Position numbers and translations under genes: made by a program
The notes under the pieces: generated by a model
Database searches by the model: none
The model's input: the letters and a program-made list of their open reading frames with translations, nothing else
Told to the model about the DNA's origin: nothing
From: Diacronema lutheri
Taxonomy: Eukaryota > Haptophyta > Pavlovophyceae > Pavlovales > Pavlovaceae
NCBI GenBank assembly: GCA_019448385.1
Contig: JAGTXO010000078.1
Coordinates: 50,001 to 110,081, forward strand
DNA: 60,081 nucleotides
Direction: 5' to 3'
Shown here: piece after piece, positions 9,601 to 20,348 of the stretch
How positions within the stretch are numbered: position 1 is the stretch's first letter
How the letters are laid out: each line of letters starts with the position of its first letter

Positions 9601-12600
9601 CGCCACGGCCACCGCCTCCCTTTCCTGCGCGGTCGCCATGCGCCACGGCCACCGCCTCCCTTTCCTGCGCGGTCGCCACGCGCCACGGCCACCGCCTCCC
9701 TTTCCTGCGCGGTCGCCACGGGCCACGGCCACCGCCTCCCTTTCCTGCGCGGTCGCCACGCGCCACGGCCACCGCCTCCCTTTCCTGCGCGGTCGCCACG
9801 CGCCACGGCCACCGCCTCCTCTTCCTGCGCGGTCGCCACGCGCCACGGCCACCGCCTCCTCTTCCTGCGCGGTCGCCACGCGCCACGGCCACCGCCTCCT
9901 CTTCCTGCGCGGTCGCCATGCGCCACGGCCACCGCCTCCCTTTCCTGCGCGGTCGCCACGCGCCACGGCCACCGCCTCCCTTTCCTGCGCGGTCGCCACG
10001 CGCCACGGCCACCGCCTCCCTTTCCTGCGCGGTCGCCACGCGCCACGGCCACCGCCTCCTCTTCCTGCGCGGTCGCCACGCGCCACGGCCACCGCCTCCT
10101 CTTCCTGCGCGGTCGCCACGCGCCACGGCCACCGCCTCCTCTTCCTGCGCGGTCGCCACGCGCCACGGCCACCGCCTCCCTTTCCTGCGCGGTCGCCATG
10201 CGCCACGGCCACCGCCTCCTCTTCCTGCGCGGTCGCCACGCGCCACGGCCACCGCCTCCTCTTCCTGCGCGGTCGCCACGCGCCACGGCCACCGCCTCCT
10301 CTTCCTGCGCGGTCGCCACGCGCCACGGCCACCGCCTCCCTTTCCTGCGCGGTCGCCACGCGCCACGGCCACCGCCTCCCTTTCCTGCGCGGTCGCCACG
10401 CGCCACGGCCACCGCCTCCCTTTCCTGCGCGGTCGCCATGCGCCACGGCCACCGCCTCCCTTTCCTGCGCGGTCGCCACGCGCCACGGCCACCGCCTCCC
10501 CTTCCTGCGCGGTCGCCACGCGCCACGGCCACCGCCTCCTCTTCCTGCGCGGTCGCCACGCGCCACGGCCACCGCCTCCCTTTCCTGCGCGGTCGCCACG
10601 CGCCACGGCCACCGCCTCCTCTTCCTGCGCGGTCGCCACGCGCCACGGCCACCGCCTCCTCTTCCTGCGCGGTCGCCACGCGCCACGGCCACCGCCTCCT
10701 CTTCCTGCGCGGTCGCCGCGCGCCACGGCCACCGCCTCCTCTTCCTGCGCGGTCGCCACGCGCCACGGCCACCGCCTCCCTTTCCTGCGCGGTCGCCACG
10801 CGCCACGGCCACCGCCTCCCTTTCCTGCGCGGTCGCCACGCGCCACGGCCACCGCCTCCCTTTCCTGCGCGGTCGCCATGCGCCACGGCCACCGCCTCCC
10901 TTTCCTGCGCGGTCGCCACGCGCCACGGCCACCGCCTCCCTTTCCTACGCGGTCGCCACGCGCCACGGCCACCGCCTCCTCTTCCTGCGCGGTCGCCACG
11001 CGCCACGGCCACCGCCTCCTCTTCCTGCGCGGTCGCCACGCGCCACGGCCACCGCCTCCTCTTCCTGCGCGGTCGCCGCGCGCCACGGCCACCGCCTCCT
11101 CTTCCTGCGCGGTCGCCACGCGCCACGGCCACCGCCTCCCTTTCCTGCGCGGTCGCCACGCGCCACGGCCACCGCCTCCCTTTCCTGCGCGGTCGCCATG
11201 CGCCACGGCCACCGCCTCCCTTTCCTGCGCGGTCGCCACGCGCCACGGCCACCGCCTCCCTTTCCTGCGCGGTCGCCACGCGCCACGGCCACCGCCTCCC
11301 TTTCCTGCGCGGTCGCCACGCGCCACGGCCACCGCCTCCTCTTCCTGCGCGGTCGCCACGCGCCACGGCCACCGCCTCCTCTTCCTGCGCGGTCGCCACG
11401 CGCCACGGCCACCGCCTCCTCTTCCTGCGCGGTCGCCACGCGCCACGGCCACCGCCTCCTCTTCCTGCGCGGTCGCCATGCGCCACGGCCACCGCCTCCT
11501 CTTCCTGCGCGGTCGCCACGCGCCACGGCCACCGCCTCCTCTTCCTGCGCGGTCGCCACGCGCCACGGCCACCGCCTCCTCTTCCTGCGCGGTCGCCACG
11601 CGCCACGGCCACCGCCTCCTCTTCCTGCGCGGTCGCCATGCGCCACGGCCACCGCCTCCTCTTCCTGCGCGGTCGCCACGCGCCACGGCCACCGCCTCCT
11701 CTTCCTGCGCGGTCGCCACGCGCCACGGCCACCGCCTCCTCTTCCTGCGCGGTCGCCACGCGCCACGGCCACCGCCTCCTCTTCCTGCGCGGTCGCCACG
11801 CGCCACGGCCACCGCCTCCCTTTCCTGCGCGGTCGCCACGCGCCACGGCCACCGCCTCCTCTTCCTGCGCGGTCGCCATGCGCCACGGCCACCGCCTCCT
11901 CTTCCTGCGCGGTCGCCACGCGCCACGGCCACCGCCTCCCTTTCCTGCGCGGTCGCCACGCGCCACGGCCACCGCCTCCTCTTCCTGCGCGGTCGCCACG
12001 CGCCACGGCCACCGCCTCCCTTTCCTGCGCGGTCGCCACGCGCCACGGCCACCGCCTCCCTTTCCTGCGCGGTCGCCACGCGCCACGGCCACCGCCTCCT
12101 CTTCCTGCGCGGTCGCCACGCGCCACGGCCACCGCCTCCTCTTCCTGCGCGGTCGCCGCGCGCCACGGCCACCGCCTCCTCTTCCTGCGCGGTCGCCACG
12201 CGCCACGGCCACCGCCTCCTCTTCCTGCGCGGTCGCCACGCGCCACGGCCACCGCCTCCTCTTCCTGCGCGGTCGCCATGCGCCACGGCCACCGCCTCCT
12301 CTTCCTGCGCGGTCGCCACGCGCCACGGCCACCGCCTCCTCTTCCTGCGCGGTCGCCACGCGCCACGGCCACCGCCTCCTCTTCCTGCGCGGTCGCCACG
12401 CGCCACGGCCACCGCCTCCCTTTCCTGCGCGGTCGCCACGCGCCACGGCCACCGCCTCCCTTTCCTGCGCGGTCGCCACGCGCCACGGCCACCGCCTCCC
12501 TTTCCTGCGCGGTCGCCATGCGCCACGGCCACCGCCTCCCTTTCCTGCGCGGTCGCCACGCGCCACGGCCACCGCCTCCCTTTCCTGCGCGGTCGCCACG

Positions 12601-15600
12601 CGCCACGGCCACCGCCTCCTCTTCCTGCGCGGTCGCCACGCGCCACGGCCACCGCCTCCTCTTCCTGCGCGGTCGCCACGCGCCACGGCCACCGCCTCCT
12701 CTTCCTGCGCGGTCGCCACGCGCCACGGCCACCGCCTCCCTTTCCTGCGCGGTCGCCACGCGCCACGGCCACCGCCTCCCTTTCCTGCGCGGTCGCCATG
12801 CGCCACGGCCACCGCCTCCCTTTCCTGCGCGGTCGCCACGCGCCACGGCCACCGCCTCCCTTTCCTGCGCGGTCGCCACGCGCCACGGCCACCGCCTCCT
12901 CTTCCTGCGCGGTCGCCACGCGCCACGGCCACCGCCTCCTCTTCCTGCGCGGTCGCCACGCGCCACGGCCACCGCCTCCTCTTCCTGCGCGGTCGCCGCG
13001 CGCCACGGCCACCGCCTCCTCTTCCTGCGCGGTCGCCACGCGCCACGGCCACCGCCTCCCTTTCCTGCGCGGTCGCCACGCGCCACGGCCACCGCCTCCC
13101 TTTCCTGCGCGGTCGCCACGCGCCACGGCCACCGCCTCCCTTTCCTGCGCGGTCGCCATGCGCCACGGCCACCGCCTCCCTTTCCTGCGCGGTCGCCACG
13201 CGCCACGGCCACCGCCTCCCTTTCCTGCGCGGTCGCCACGCGCCACGGCCACCGCCTCCTCTTCCTGCGCGGTCGCCACGCGCCACGGCCACCGCCTCCT
13301 CTTCCTGCGCGGTCGCCACGCGCCACGGCCACCGCCTCCTCTTCCTGCGCGGTCGCCGCGCGCCACGGCCACCACCTCCTCTTCCTGCGCGGTCGCCACG
13401 CGCCACGGCCACCGCCTCCCTTTCCTGCGCGGTCGCCACGCGCCACGGCCACCGCCTCCCTTTCCTGCGCGGTCGCCATGCGCCACGGCCACCGCCTCCC
13501 TTTCCTGCGCGGTCGCCACGCGCCACGGCCACCGCCTCCCTTTCCTGCGCGGTCGCCACGCGCCACGGCCACCGCCTCCCTTTCCTGCGCGGTCGCCACG
13601 CGCCACGGCCACCGCCTCCCTTTCCTGCGCGGTCGCCACGCGCCACGGCCACCGCCTCCTCTTCCTGCGCGGTCGCCACGCGCCACGGCCACCGCCTCCT
13701 CTTCCTGCGCGGTCGCCACGCGCCACGGCCACCGCCTCCTCTTCCTGCGCGGTCGCCACGCGCCACGGCCACCGCCTCCTCCTCCTGCGCGGTCGCCATG
13801 CGCCACGGCCACCGCCTCCCTTTCCTGCGCGGTCGCCACGCGCCACGGCCACCGCCTCCTCTTCCTGCGCGGTCGCCATGCGCCACGGCCACCGCCTCCT
13901 CTTCCTGCGCGGTCGCCACGCGCCACGGCCACCGCCTCCCTTTCCTGCGCGGTCGCCACGCGCCACGGCCACCGCCTCCTCTTCCTGCGCGGTCGCCACG
14001 CGCCACGGCCACCGCCTCCTCTTCCTGCGCGGTCGCCACGCGCCACGGCCACCGCCTCCCTTTCCTGCGCGGTCGCCACGCGCCACGGCCACCGCCTCCC
14101 TTTCCTGCGCGGTCGCCACGCGCCACGGCCACCGCCTCCCTTTCCTGCGCGGTCGCCATGCGCCACGGCCACCGCCTCCCTTTCCTGCGCGGTCGCCACG
14201 CGCCACGGCCACCGCCTCCCTTTCCTGCGCGGTCGCCACGCGCCACGGCCACCGCCTCCTCTTCCTGCGCGGTCGCCACGCGCCACGGCCACCGCCTCCT
14301 CTTCCTGCGCGGTCGCCACGCGCCACGGCCACCGCCTCCTCTTCCTGCGCGGTCGCCGCGCGCCACGGCCACCACCTCCTCTTCCTGCGCGGTCGCCACG
14401 CGCCACGGCCACCGCCTCCCTTTCCTGCGCGGTCGCCACGCGCCACGGCCACCGCCTCCCTTTCCTGCGCGGTCGCCATGCGCCACGGCCACCGCCTCCC
14501 TTTCCTGCGCGGTCGCCACGCGCCACGGCCACCGCCTCCCTTTCCTGCGCGGTCGCCACGCGCCACGGCCACCGCCTCCCTTTCCTGCGCGGTCGCCACG
14601 CGCCACGGCCACCGCCTCCCTTTCCTGCGCGGTCGCCACGCGCCACGGCCACCGCCTCCTCTTCCTGCGCGGTCGCCACGCGCCACGGCCACCGCCTCCT
14701 CTTCCTGCGCGGTCGCCACGCGCCACGGCCACCGCCTCCTCTTCCTGCGCGGTCGCCACGCGCCACGGCCACCGCCTCCTCCTCCTGCGCGGTCGCCATG
14801 CGCCACGGCCACCGCCTCCTCTTCCTGCGCGGTCGCCACGCGCCACGGCCACCGCCTCCTCTTCCTGCGCGGTCGCCACGCGCCACGGCCACCGCCTCCT
14901 CTTCCTGCGCGGTCGCCACGCGCCACGGCCACCGCCTCCTCTTCCTGCGCGGTCGCCATGCGCCACGGCCACCGCCTCCTCTTCCTGCGCGGTCGCCACG
15001 CGCCACGGCCACCGCCTCCTCTTCCTGCGCGGTCGCCACGCGCCACGGCCACCGCCTCCTCTTCCTGCGCGGTCGCCACGCGCCACGGCCACCGCCTCCT
15101 CTTCCTGCGCGGTCGCCACGCGCCACGGCCACCGCCTCCCTTTCCTGCGCGGTCGCCACGCGCCACGGCCACCGCCTCCTCTTCCTGCGCGGTCGCCATG
15201 CGCCACGGCCACCGCCTCCTCTTCCTGCGCGGTCGCCACGCGCCACGGCCACCGCCTCCCTTTCCTGCGCGGTCGCCACGCGCCACGGCCACCGCCTCCT
15301 CTTCCTGCGCGGTCGCCGCGCGCCACGGCCACCGCCTCCTCTTCCTGCGCGGTCGCCACGCGCCACGGCCACCGCCTCCCTTTCCTGCGCGGTCGCCACG
15401 CGCCACGGCCACCGCCTCCCTTTCCTGCGCGGTCGCCATGCGCCACGGCCACCGCCTCCCTTTCCTGCGCGGTCGCCACGCGCCACGGCCACCGCCTCCC
15501 TTTCCTGCGCGGTCGCCACGCGCCACGGCCACCGCCTCCTCTTCCTGCGCGGTCGCCACGCGCCACGGCCACCGCCTCCTCTTCCTGCGCGGTCGCCACG

Positions 15601-16320
15601 CGCCACGGCCACCGCCTCCTCTTCCTGCGCGGTCGCCGCGCGCCACGGCCACCGCCTCCTCTTCCTGCGCGGTCGCCACGCGCCACGGCCACCGCCTCCC
15701 TTTCCTGCGCGGTCGCCACGCGCCACGGCCACCGCCTCCCTTTCCTGCGCGGTCGCCATGCGCCACGGCCACCGCCTCCCTTTCCTGCGCGGTCGCCACG
15801 CGCCACGGCCACCGCCTCCCTTTCCTGCGCGGTCGCCACGCGCCACGGCCACCGCCTCCCTTTCCTGCGCGGTCGCCACGCGCCACGGCCACCGCCTCCC
15901 TTTCCTGCGCGGTCGCCACGCGCCACGGCCACCGCCTCCTCTTCCTGCGCGGTCGCCACGCGCCACGGCCACCGCCTCCTCTTCCTGCGCGGTCGCCACG
16001 CGCCACGGCCACCGCCTCCTCTTCCTGCGCGGTCGCCACGCGCCACGGCCACCGCCTCCTCTTCCTGCGCGGTCGCCATGCGCCACGGCCACCGCCTCCT
16101 CTTCCTGCGCGGTCGCCACGCGCCACGGCCACCGCCTCCTCTTCCTGCGCGGTCGCCACGCGCCACGGCCACCGCCTCCCCTTCCTGCGCGGTCGCCACG
16201 CGCCACGGCCACCGCCTCCTCTTCCTGCGCGGTCGCCACGCGCCACGGCCACCGCCTCCTCTTCCTGCGCGGTCGCCACGCGCCACGGCCACCGCCTCCC
16301 TTTCCTGCGCGGTCGCCACG
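6641..16320. repeat. 40-bp minisatellite, about 242 head-to-tail copies
   Basis: The unit begins cgccacggccaccgcctcct and continues cttcctgcgcggtcgccacg. It repeats without interruption for about 9.7 kb. Variation is confined to a few positions: CTC or CTT at the Pu/Py step, and ACG, ATG or GCG at the unit end. Because 40 is not divisible by three, each frame cycles through three phases every 120 bp. No phase contains a stop, so all three plus frames and one minus frame are open throughout. The other two minus frames are each cut by one TAG from the variant tttcctacgc at 8821 and 10941. The minus-strand phase continuous with flanking coiled-coil sequence reads VATAQEREAVAVARGDRA, so the array probably grew from one coding or intronic unit. 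Confidence 0.97.
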
Positions 16321-17318
16321 CGCTGCGCCGCCGCCGCCGCGGCGCGCGCGCGCGTCGCGGCGGCTTGCGCGCTCGCCGCTTCGGCGTCGCGCGCGCGCAT
16401 CTCCGCCTTCACAGCGTCGTGCTCGTTTCTCCGCTACGCCGCCGTGCCGCCCGCCTTGGCGCGGGCACGCGCGCTGGCCGCCAACGAGGCGGGGGCGCGC
16501 GCCGACTCGCGGCGGAAGGCGGCAAGCCGGCGGTGCGCTCGGCGTCGGCCGCGCGGCGATGGCGGCGCGGTTGGCGGCGAGCGAGGCGCGCAGCGCGGGC
16601 AGCGAGCCGAGCCGGCGCGGCAGGCGGGTGGGCGGGCTTCCGCGGCAGTGTGCGGACGCGTCGCGTCGGCGCGCGCGCGCGCCGCGCCGCGACGCGACGC
16701 ACGCGCGCCGGCGCCGAGATCAAACGACCGCTGCGCAACGCACCGCTCCACATGCGCACGCTCGACCGCCGCCGTCGCGCGCGCGCGCTGCTCGTGGCGG
16801 AGCGGCGCGAGGGCGGGCGCGTTGGCGGGAGAGGCTCGCCAGCGCGTTGGCCTGCGCGCGTGGTGCGCGCGCGTCTCCGCCCAGCGGCCGTGAAGCTGGG
16901 CGATGGCGTCGCGCGCGGCCTCGAGCGACGACGCGCGCCGGTCGACGTTTGCGTCGCGCGCGAGCTCGCGCTCGGTGCGGCTGGCGTGCCGCGCGGAGGG
17001 AGAGGGAGGGTGACCGGATGTGCGTGGCGCGGCAACGGTCCGGATGGCGCGCGCGCGTTGGCGGGGCGGGCGCGGCGGCGGCTCGGTGCGCGTTGGGACG
17101 CCGCGGGGGCAGCGAGCGCGAAGGCAACGGACAAAGCGCGCGCACAGGTCCGCCTGGGCCGCGGCGCGCCAGGAGCGCTCCTTCTCGCGCGAGAGCGCGC
17201 GCGCGTCAGAGAATGCGCTGCGCGTCTGTCGGCACAGCGTGCCGAGCTCCTCGTCACCCAACGCGCTGCCCCACCCGCCGTGCGAGCTCGCGCGCGCGCT
17301 CGCCGAGCGCGCGCGCAT
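16321..17318 (-). pseudogene. N-terminal part of a coiled-coil protein gene, interrupted by a stop
   Basis: From ATG 17316-17318 the minus strand reads a plausible coiled-coil protein: SAFSDARALSREKERSW, RTERELARDANVDRRASSLE, DAIAQLHGRWAETRA and RHEQRARATAAVERAHVER. The frame meets TAG at 16434-16436. The same frame continues past it as NEHDAVKAEMRARDAEAA straight into the first minisatellite unit. The sequence on both sides looks coding, so the TAG is an inactivating change, a sequence error, or lies in an intron. The start is 69 bp from the divergently transcribed lipoyl/Kgd4-like gene, which suggests a shared promoter. Family unknown. Confidence 0.45.
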
Positions 17319-17387
17319 GCGTCCAGTTTCGTCGTCACGGCCGGGAAATCTCCGGGCTGTGAGGTCGCTCTTCCCGAGTTGCTCGCC

Positions 17388-18203
17388 ATGTCGGCCCATC
17401 GGCTCGTCGGCGTCGCTGCGCGCTGGGCGCGCGCGCCGGCGTGGCGCGCGTGCGGCGCGCTCGGCGCGCGCGCGCGCTCGCTCGCGTCCACCACGGCCGC
17501 GCTCAAGCGCTTCCCCGTCCCGCCGATGGGCGACTCGATCAGCGAGGGCACCGTCGTCGCCGTCTCGAAGAAGGTGGGCGACGCCGTCGGCGCAGAGGAG
17601 GTGCTGCTCTCGGTCGAGACGGACAAGGTGACGATCGACGTGCGCTCGCCGGAGGCGGGCGAGCTCACCGCGCTCTTCGCCAACGTCGGCGACACCGTCG
17701 AGGTCGGCGTCGAGCTGTTTGAACTCGCGCTCGGCGCGAGCGGCGCGGCAGCCGCGCCGCCCGCGCCCGCGCCGCCCGCGCCCGCGCCCGCGGCCGGTGA
17801 TGGCGGCGGCGGCGGCGGCGATGGCGCGGCGTCGACGGCGTCAGCGCGAGCGCCGCCCTCGCCGAACGCCCATTCCGCGCCGCCCGCGCCCGCACGCGTC
17901 CGCGTCCACCCGTCGGGCAACCCTGTCGGAATCCGATTTGTCGGGAGCCGCGCGCACGGACCGGCGGCGGCCGGCGCCGTCGAGCCGGCGGTGGCGGCGC
18001 CGGCGGCGCCGGTGGCGACGGCATCGAGCGCGGGCCGCGCGCCCGCGCGCTCGGCGCCCACCGCACCCGCCGCGCCCGCCGCGCCGCGCGGCGCGCTCGC
18101 GCCGCTGTGGTGCGCGCGCGACGAGGCGGCGATCGCACGGCGCGGGCGGCTGGCCGTCGGCGACGCGGAGGCGCGCGCGGTCGCGTCGGGCGGCGCGGAG
18201 TGA
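17388..18203 (+). CDS. Lipoyl-domain protein with Kgd4/MRPS36-like motifs (2-oxoglutarate dehydrogenase component)
   Basis: A 271-residue intronless protein. Residues 1-38 are Arg/Ala-rich and look like a mitochondrial presequence. Residues 40-115 are a lipoyl domain of the OGDH E2 type with the modified Lys80 in ETDKVTIDV. A Pro/Ala linker follows. The protein then lacks the E2 catalytic acyltransferase domain. Instead it has GIRFVGSR at about 181-188 and ends LAVGDAEARAVASGGAE. These resemble the two hallmark motifs of Kgd4/MRPS36: an N-terminal I-K-F-V-G-x-R core-binding motif, and a C-terminal x-E-x-x-x-I-x-S-G-G motif that recruits E3. The inferred role is carrying lipoyl groups and tethering E3 in the 2-oxoglutarate dehydrogenase complex. 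The lipoyl call is strong and the Kgd4 call rests on short motifs. A separate catalytic E2 gene would be needed. Confidence 0.8.
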   Translation: MSAHRLVGVAARWARAPAWRACGALGARARSLASTTAALKRFPVPPMGDSISEGTVVAVSKKVGDAVGAEEVLLSVETDKVTIDVRSPEAGELTALFANVGDTVEVGVELFELALGASGAAAAPPAPAPPAPAPAAGDGGGGGGDGAASTASARAPPSPNAHSAPPAPARVRVHPSGNPVGIRFVGSRAHGPAAAGAVEPAVAAPAAPVATASSAGRAPARSAPTAPAAPAAPRGALAPLWCARDEAAIARRGRLAVGDAEARAVASGGAE

Positions 18204-18242
18204 GCGCGCACTGGGGGAACGGGGGGAGGGGGAACGGGGGGT

Positions 18243-18277
<35 letters not shown>

Positions 18278-19060
18278 GGAGCACAGGCAGGGGCTGGGCA
18301 AGTAACGGGCTGGGGCCTGGGGTTGGCTTGCCCTCCAGCCGAGGGCGAGTGAGGGCGAGACAGGCCCGCCGAGACTCATGAGGGAGCTTATTGTAATACA
18401 AAAGATACTAACGACGCTTACAGGCGGGTCAGCAGGAGGGGCGCGCACGGGGCCGAGGCTGGACAAACGGAGCGAGCGAAAGGGCGCACGCAACATCAGG
18501 CCGAAATCAGGGCGTCGACCCTGTGCACGCCGGCAGCGGGAACGGCCGGGACGGCAAGGACGTGGCAGGACGCGTCATGGGCGGACACCCACACACGCCT
18601 AGCCACCCCTCGCCGGCCCCCGCCGGCCGCCGCCGCCGTCGCCGCGCCGGAAGCAGAGGCCGTCCACACCGCCGCAGGCGTCCACATCCGCCTGGACGCC
18701 GTGAGCCGCGTGGCGGTGCGGCGGCGCCTGTCCGCGCGCCATCTGCGCGCGCGCGAGCAGGAGCTGCGCGTGCCCACGCACGACGCACGCGGCGAGCTGG
18801 AGGCGCATGTGGCGCTCGAGGGCCGCGCGGGCGACGTCATACAATACAAAAGATGCGCCGACGCCGTCTCAAAAATAATAGCGCAATTTCAATTCGGACC
18901 CCTCCCCTCCCAGCGGCAGCTAGGCCGCGGTGGCTGGCGCGTGGCCATTCCGTCGCGCGACGACGCCGCGCTCCGTGCCCTTCGCCCGCGCAGTGTGCGC
19001 GCGCGCTCGCCCCCGCCCGTGCGCCATCGCAAATCCGTCGCTCGCGGCCTCTCCGTCGCC
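18204..19060. other. Convergent intergenic region between the lipoyl/Kgd4-like gene and petC
   Basis: This 857-bp stretch holds a G run (18243-18276), an AT-rich patch with a TACTAAC branch-site-like motif followed by TTACAG (18407-18422), and a second AT-rich patch (18836-18893) sharing aatacaaaagat with 18396. A plus-strand frame at about 18650-18851 reads coherently (AAGVHIRLDAVSRVAVR, REQELRVPTHDARGELEAHV) and may be an exon. The minus strand is also open there. No gene can be assigned with confidence. Confidence 0.4.
18243..18276. repeat. Poly-G tract, 34 bases
   Basis: A G homopolymer lies 40 bp after the stop of the lipoyl/Kgd4-like gene. Elsewhere in the window such runs are C-rich on the sense strand just before acceptors, so this one may belong to a minus-strand transcript. 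Confidence 0.85.
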
Positions 19061-19219
19061 TCACTTCCACCACGGCGCGAGGCCCGTGCGGAAGTCGGTC
19101 TCCGTCCACGTGGACAGGACGACCTTGCCCGAGTCGCCGTTGACGTGCGCCAGGGCGAGGGAGAGCGGCGCGGGCCCGCGCACGACCTTGCCCGTCGAGT
19201 CGTACTGCGCGGGTGAGCC

Positions 19220-19253
<34 letters not shown>

Positions 19254-19482
19254 GAGCCAGGCCCCGGGGTGGTGATGTGAGCCAGGCCCCGAGGGGATGG
19301 GGGGAGGAGGGGGACAGGCGGAAGGGGCAGGGGCGCGGGAGGGCAGGAGCGCACCTGCGAGCCGTGGCAGGGGCAGATGAACTTCTGCTGCGCGGCGTTC
19401 CACGGCACGACGCAGCCAAGGTGCGTGCAGACCGCGTTGAGAGCATAGCTGTCGGGGGGCAAGCGACGGGATGAGGACGGAA

Positions 19483-19514
<32 letters not shown>

Positions 19515-20348
19515 CGATTGAGGGGTGGTGAGGTGCGGCAGGTGATGCGGGGGCAGCAGGCGGCGCCTGCTGCTGCGCGCGCAGCGGAAGGGACGGGATG
19601 GGAAGGGATGGGAAGGGATGGGAAGGGATGGGAAGGGAAGGGAAGGGAAGGGACGGGATGGGAAGGGACGGGAAGGGATGGGAAGGGATGGGAAGGGGTA
19701 AGGGAGGCGCGCACGTCTCGATCTTCTTGTCCGGGGTGACAATCAGGTAGGTGGCGTCGCCCTTGAGGCCCTCGACCAACTTGCGGTCGCCCGCCGGGTG
19801 CGTCGCCAGCCACTTCTCGACCTGCGCCCGCCCGAGCCGACCGCGGCGGGAACAGGGCGGGTGGCACGAGACCAAGACGGAGGGGTCGTAGGAGGGGTCG
19901 CAATGGGGGCCAATGGGCGAGTGCGTGAGTGGCCGCGCGTGCCGGTCCGCACGCCGCGCAGCGTTCTGATTCCCCGCTTGCCCCGTCAACCCGCCCGCCC
20001 CTTCACTCGCCCGCCACGTCACCCGCCCGCGCGCACCGTCACATCGTCACCGAGCGCGTCGTGCGCGGTGACGCCACCGCCGCCGGCGGCGCTGCCGGGC
20101 GGCGCGAAAAAGTACGCGTAACCGCCGGCGAGCCAGAGGCCGGGCACGGCGGTCGCGCCGACGAGGAGCGCGTTCATGATCACGCGGCGCTCCATGTCGG
20201 GGACAAAGCCGTCGTCGGCCGCCGCCATGAGCGGCGTGGCGCGGTGCGTCGTGGCGAGCGCGGACCGCGAGGGCGCAACGGCGCGCGGCGAGGCGTAGCC
20301 CGAGGCGGCGGCGAGCGTGCACGCGGCGAGGAGGATCTGGCGGAACAT
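19061..20348 (-). CDS. petC: Cytochrome b6f complex Rieske iron-sulfur protein, plastid-targeted
   Basis: Four exons, complement of 20037-20348, 19715-19821, 19355-19448 and 19061-19204, give 218 residues. The protein carries the [2Fe-2S] subunit that passes electrons from plastoquinol to cytochrome f in the thylakoid. The ligand boxes CTHLGC (147-152) and CPCHGS (165-170) are intact, with VVPWNAA between them and the typical ending [10 protein letters not shown]. One transmembrane helix lies at about 57-82. The first 19 residues look like a signal peptide ending ASGYAS, followed by a transit-like region, as expected for a secondary plastid. Introns start GTGCGC, end AG and contain long poly-C tracts on the sense strand. 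Exon 2 splits Thr140 (phase 2). All catalytic residues are present. Confidence 0.95.
19222..19252 (-). repeat. Poly-C (sense) tract in petC intron 3
   Basis: A run of 31 G on the plus strand is poly-C on the petC sense strand. It ends 17 bp before the exon 4 acceptor, where a polypyrimidine tract is expected. Confidence 0.85.
19483..19514 (-). repeat. Poly-C (sense) tract in petC intron 2
   Basis: A run of 32 G on the plus strand, poly-C in the petC transcript, lies upstream of the exon 3 acceptor at 19449. Confidence 0.85.
19588..19697. repeat. Degenerate 10-bp (gggaagggat) tandem repeat in petC intron 2
   Basis: About eleven copies of ggaagggatg-like decamers, some shortened to five bases, occupy the donor side of petC intron 2. 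Confidence 0.85.

Noticed and set aside
6641-16320. CRISPR array
   Set aside because: Units are contiguous without unique spacers, and the host is a eukaryote.
6178-16893. Very long open frames over the minisatellite on both strands (up to about 4,000 codons)
   Set aside because: All follow from a stop-free 40-bp unit. Only the minus-strand frame has any support from flanking coiled-coil sequence, so none was called as a full gene.
18496-18849. Minus-strand gene in the petC/lipoyl gene interval
   Set aside because: Two minus frames and one plus frame all look moderately coherent, so no strand could be preferred.
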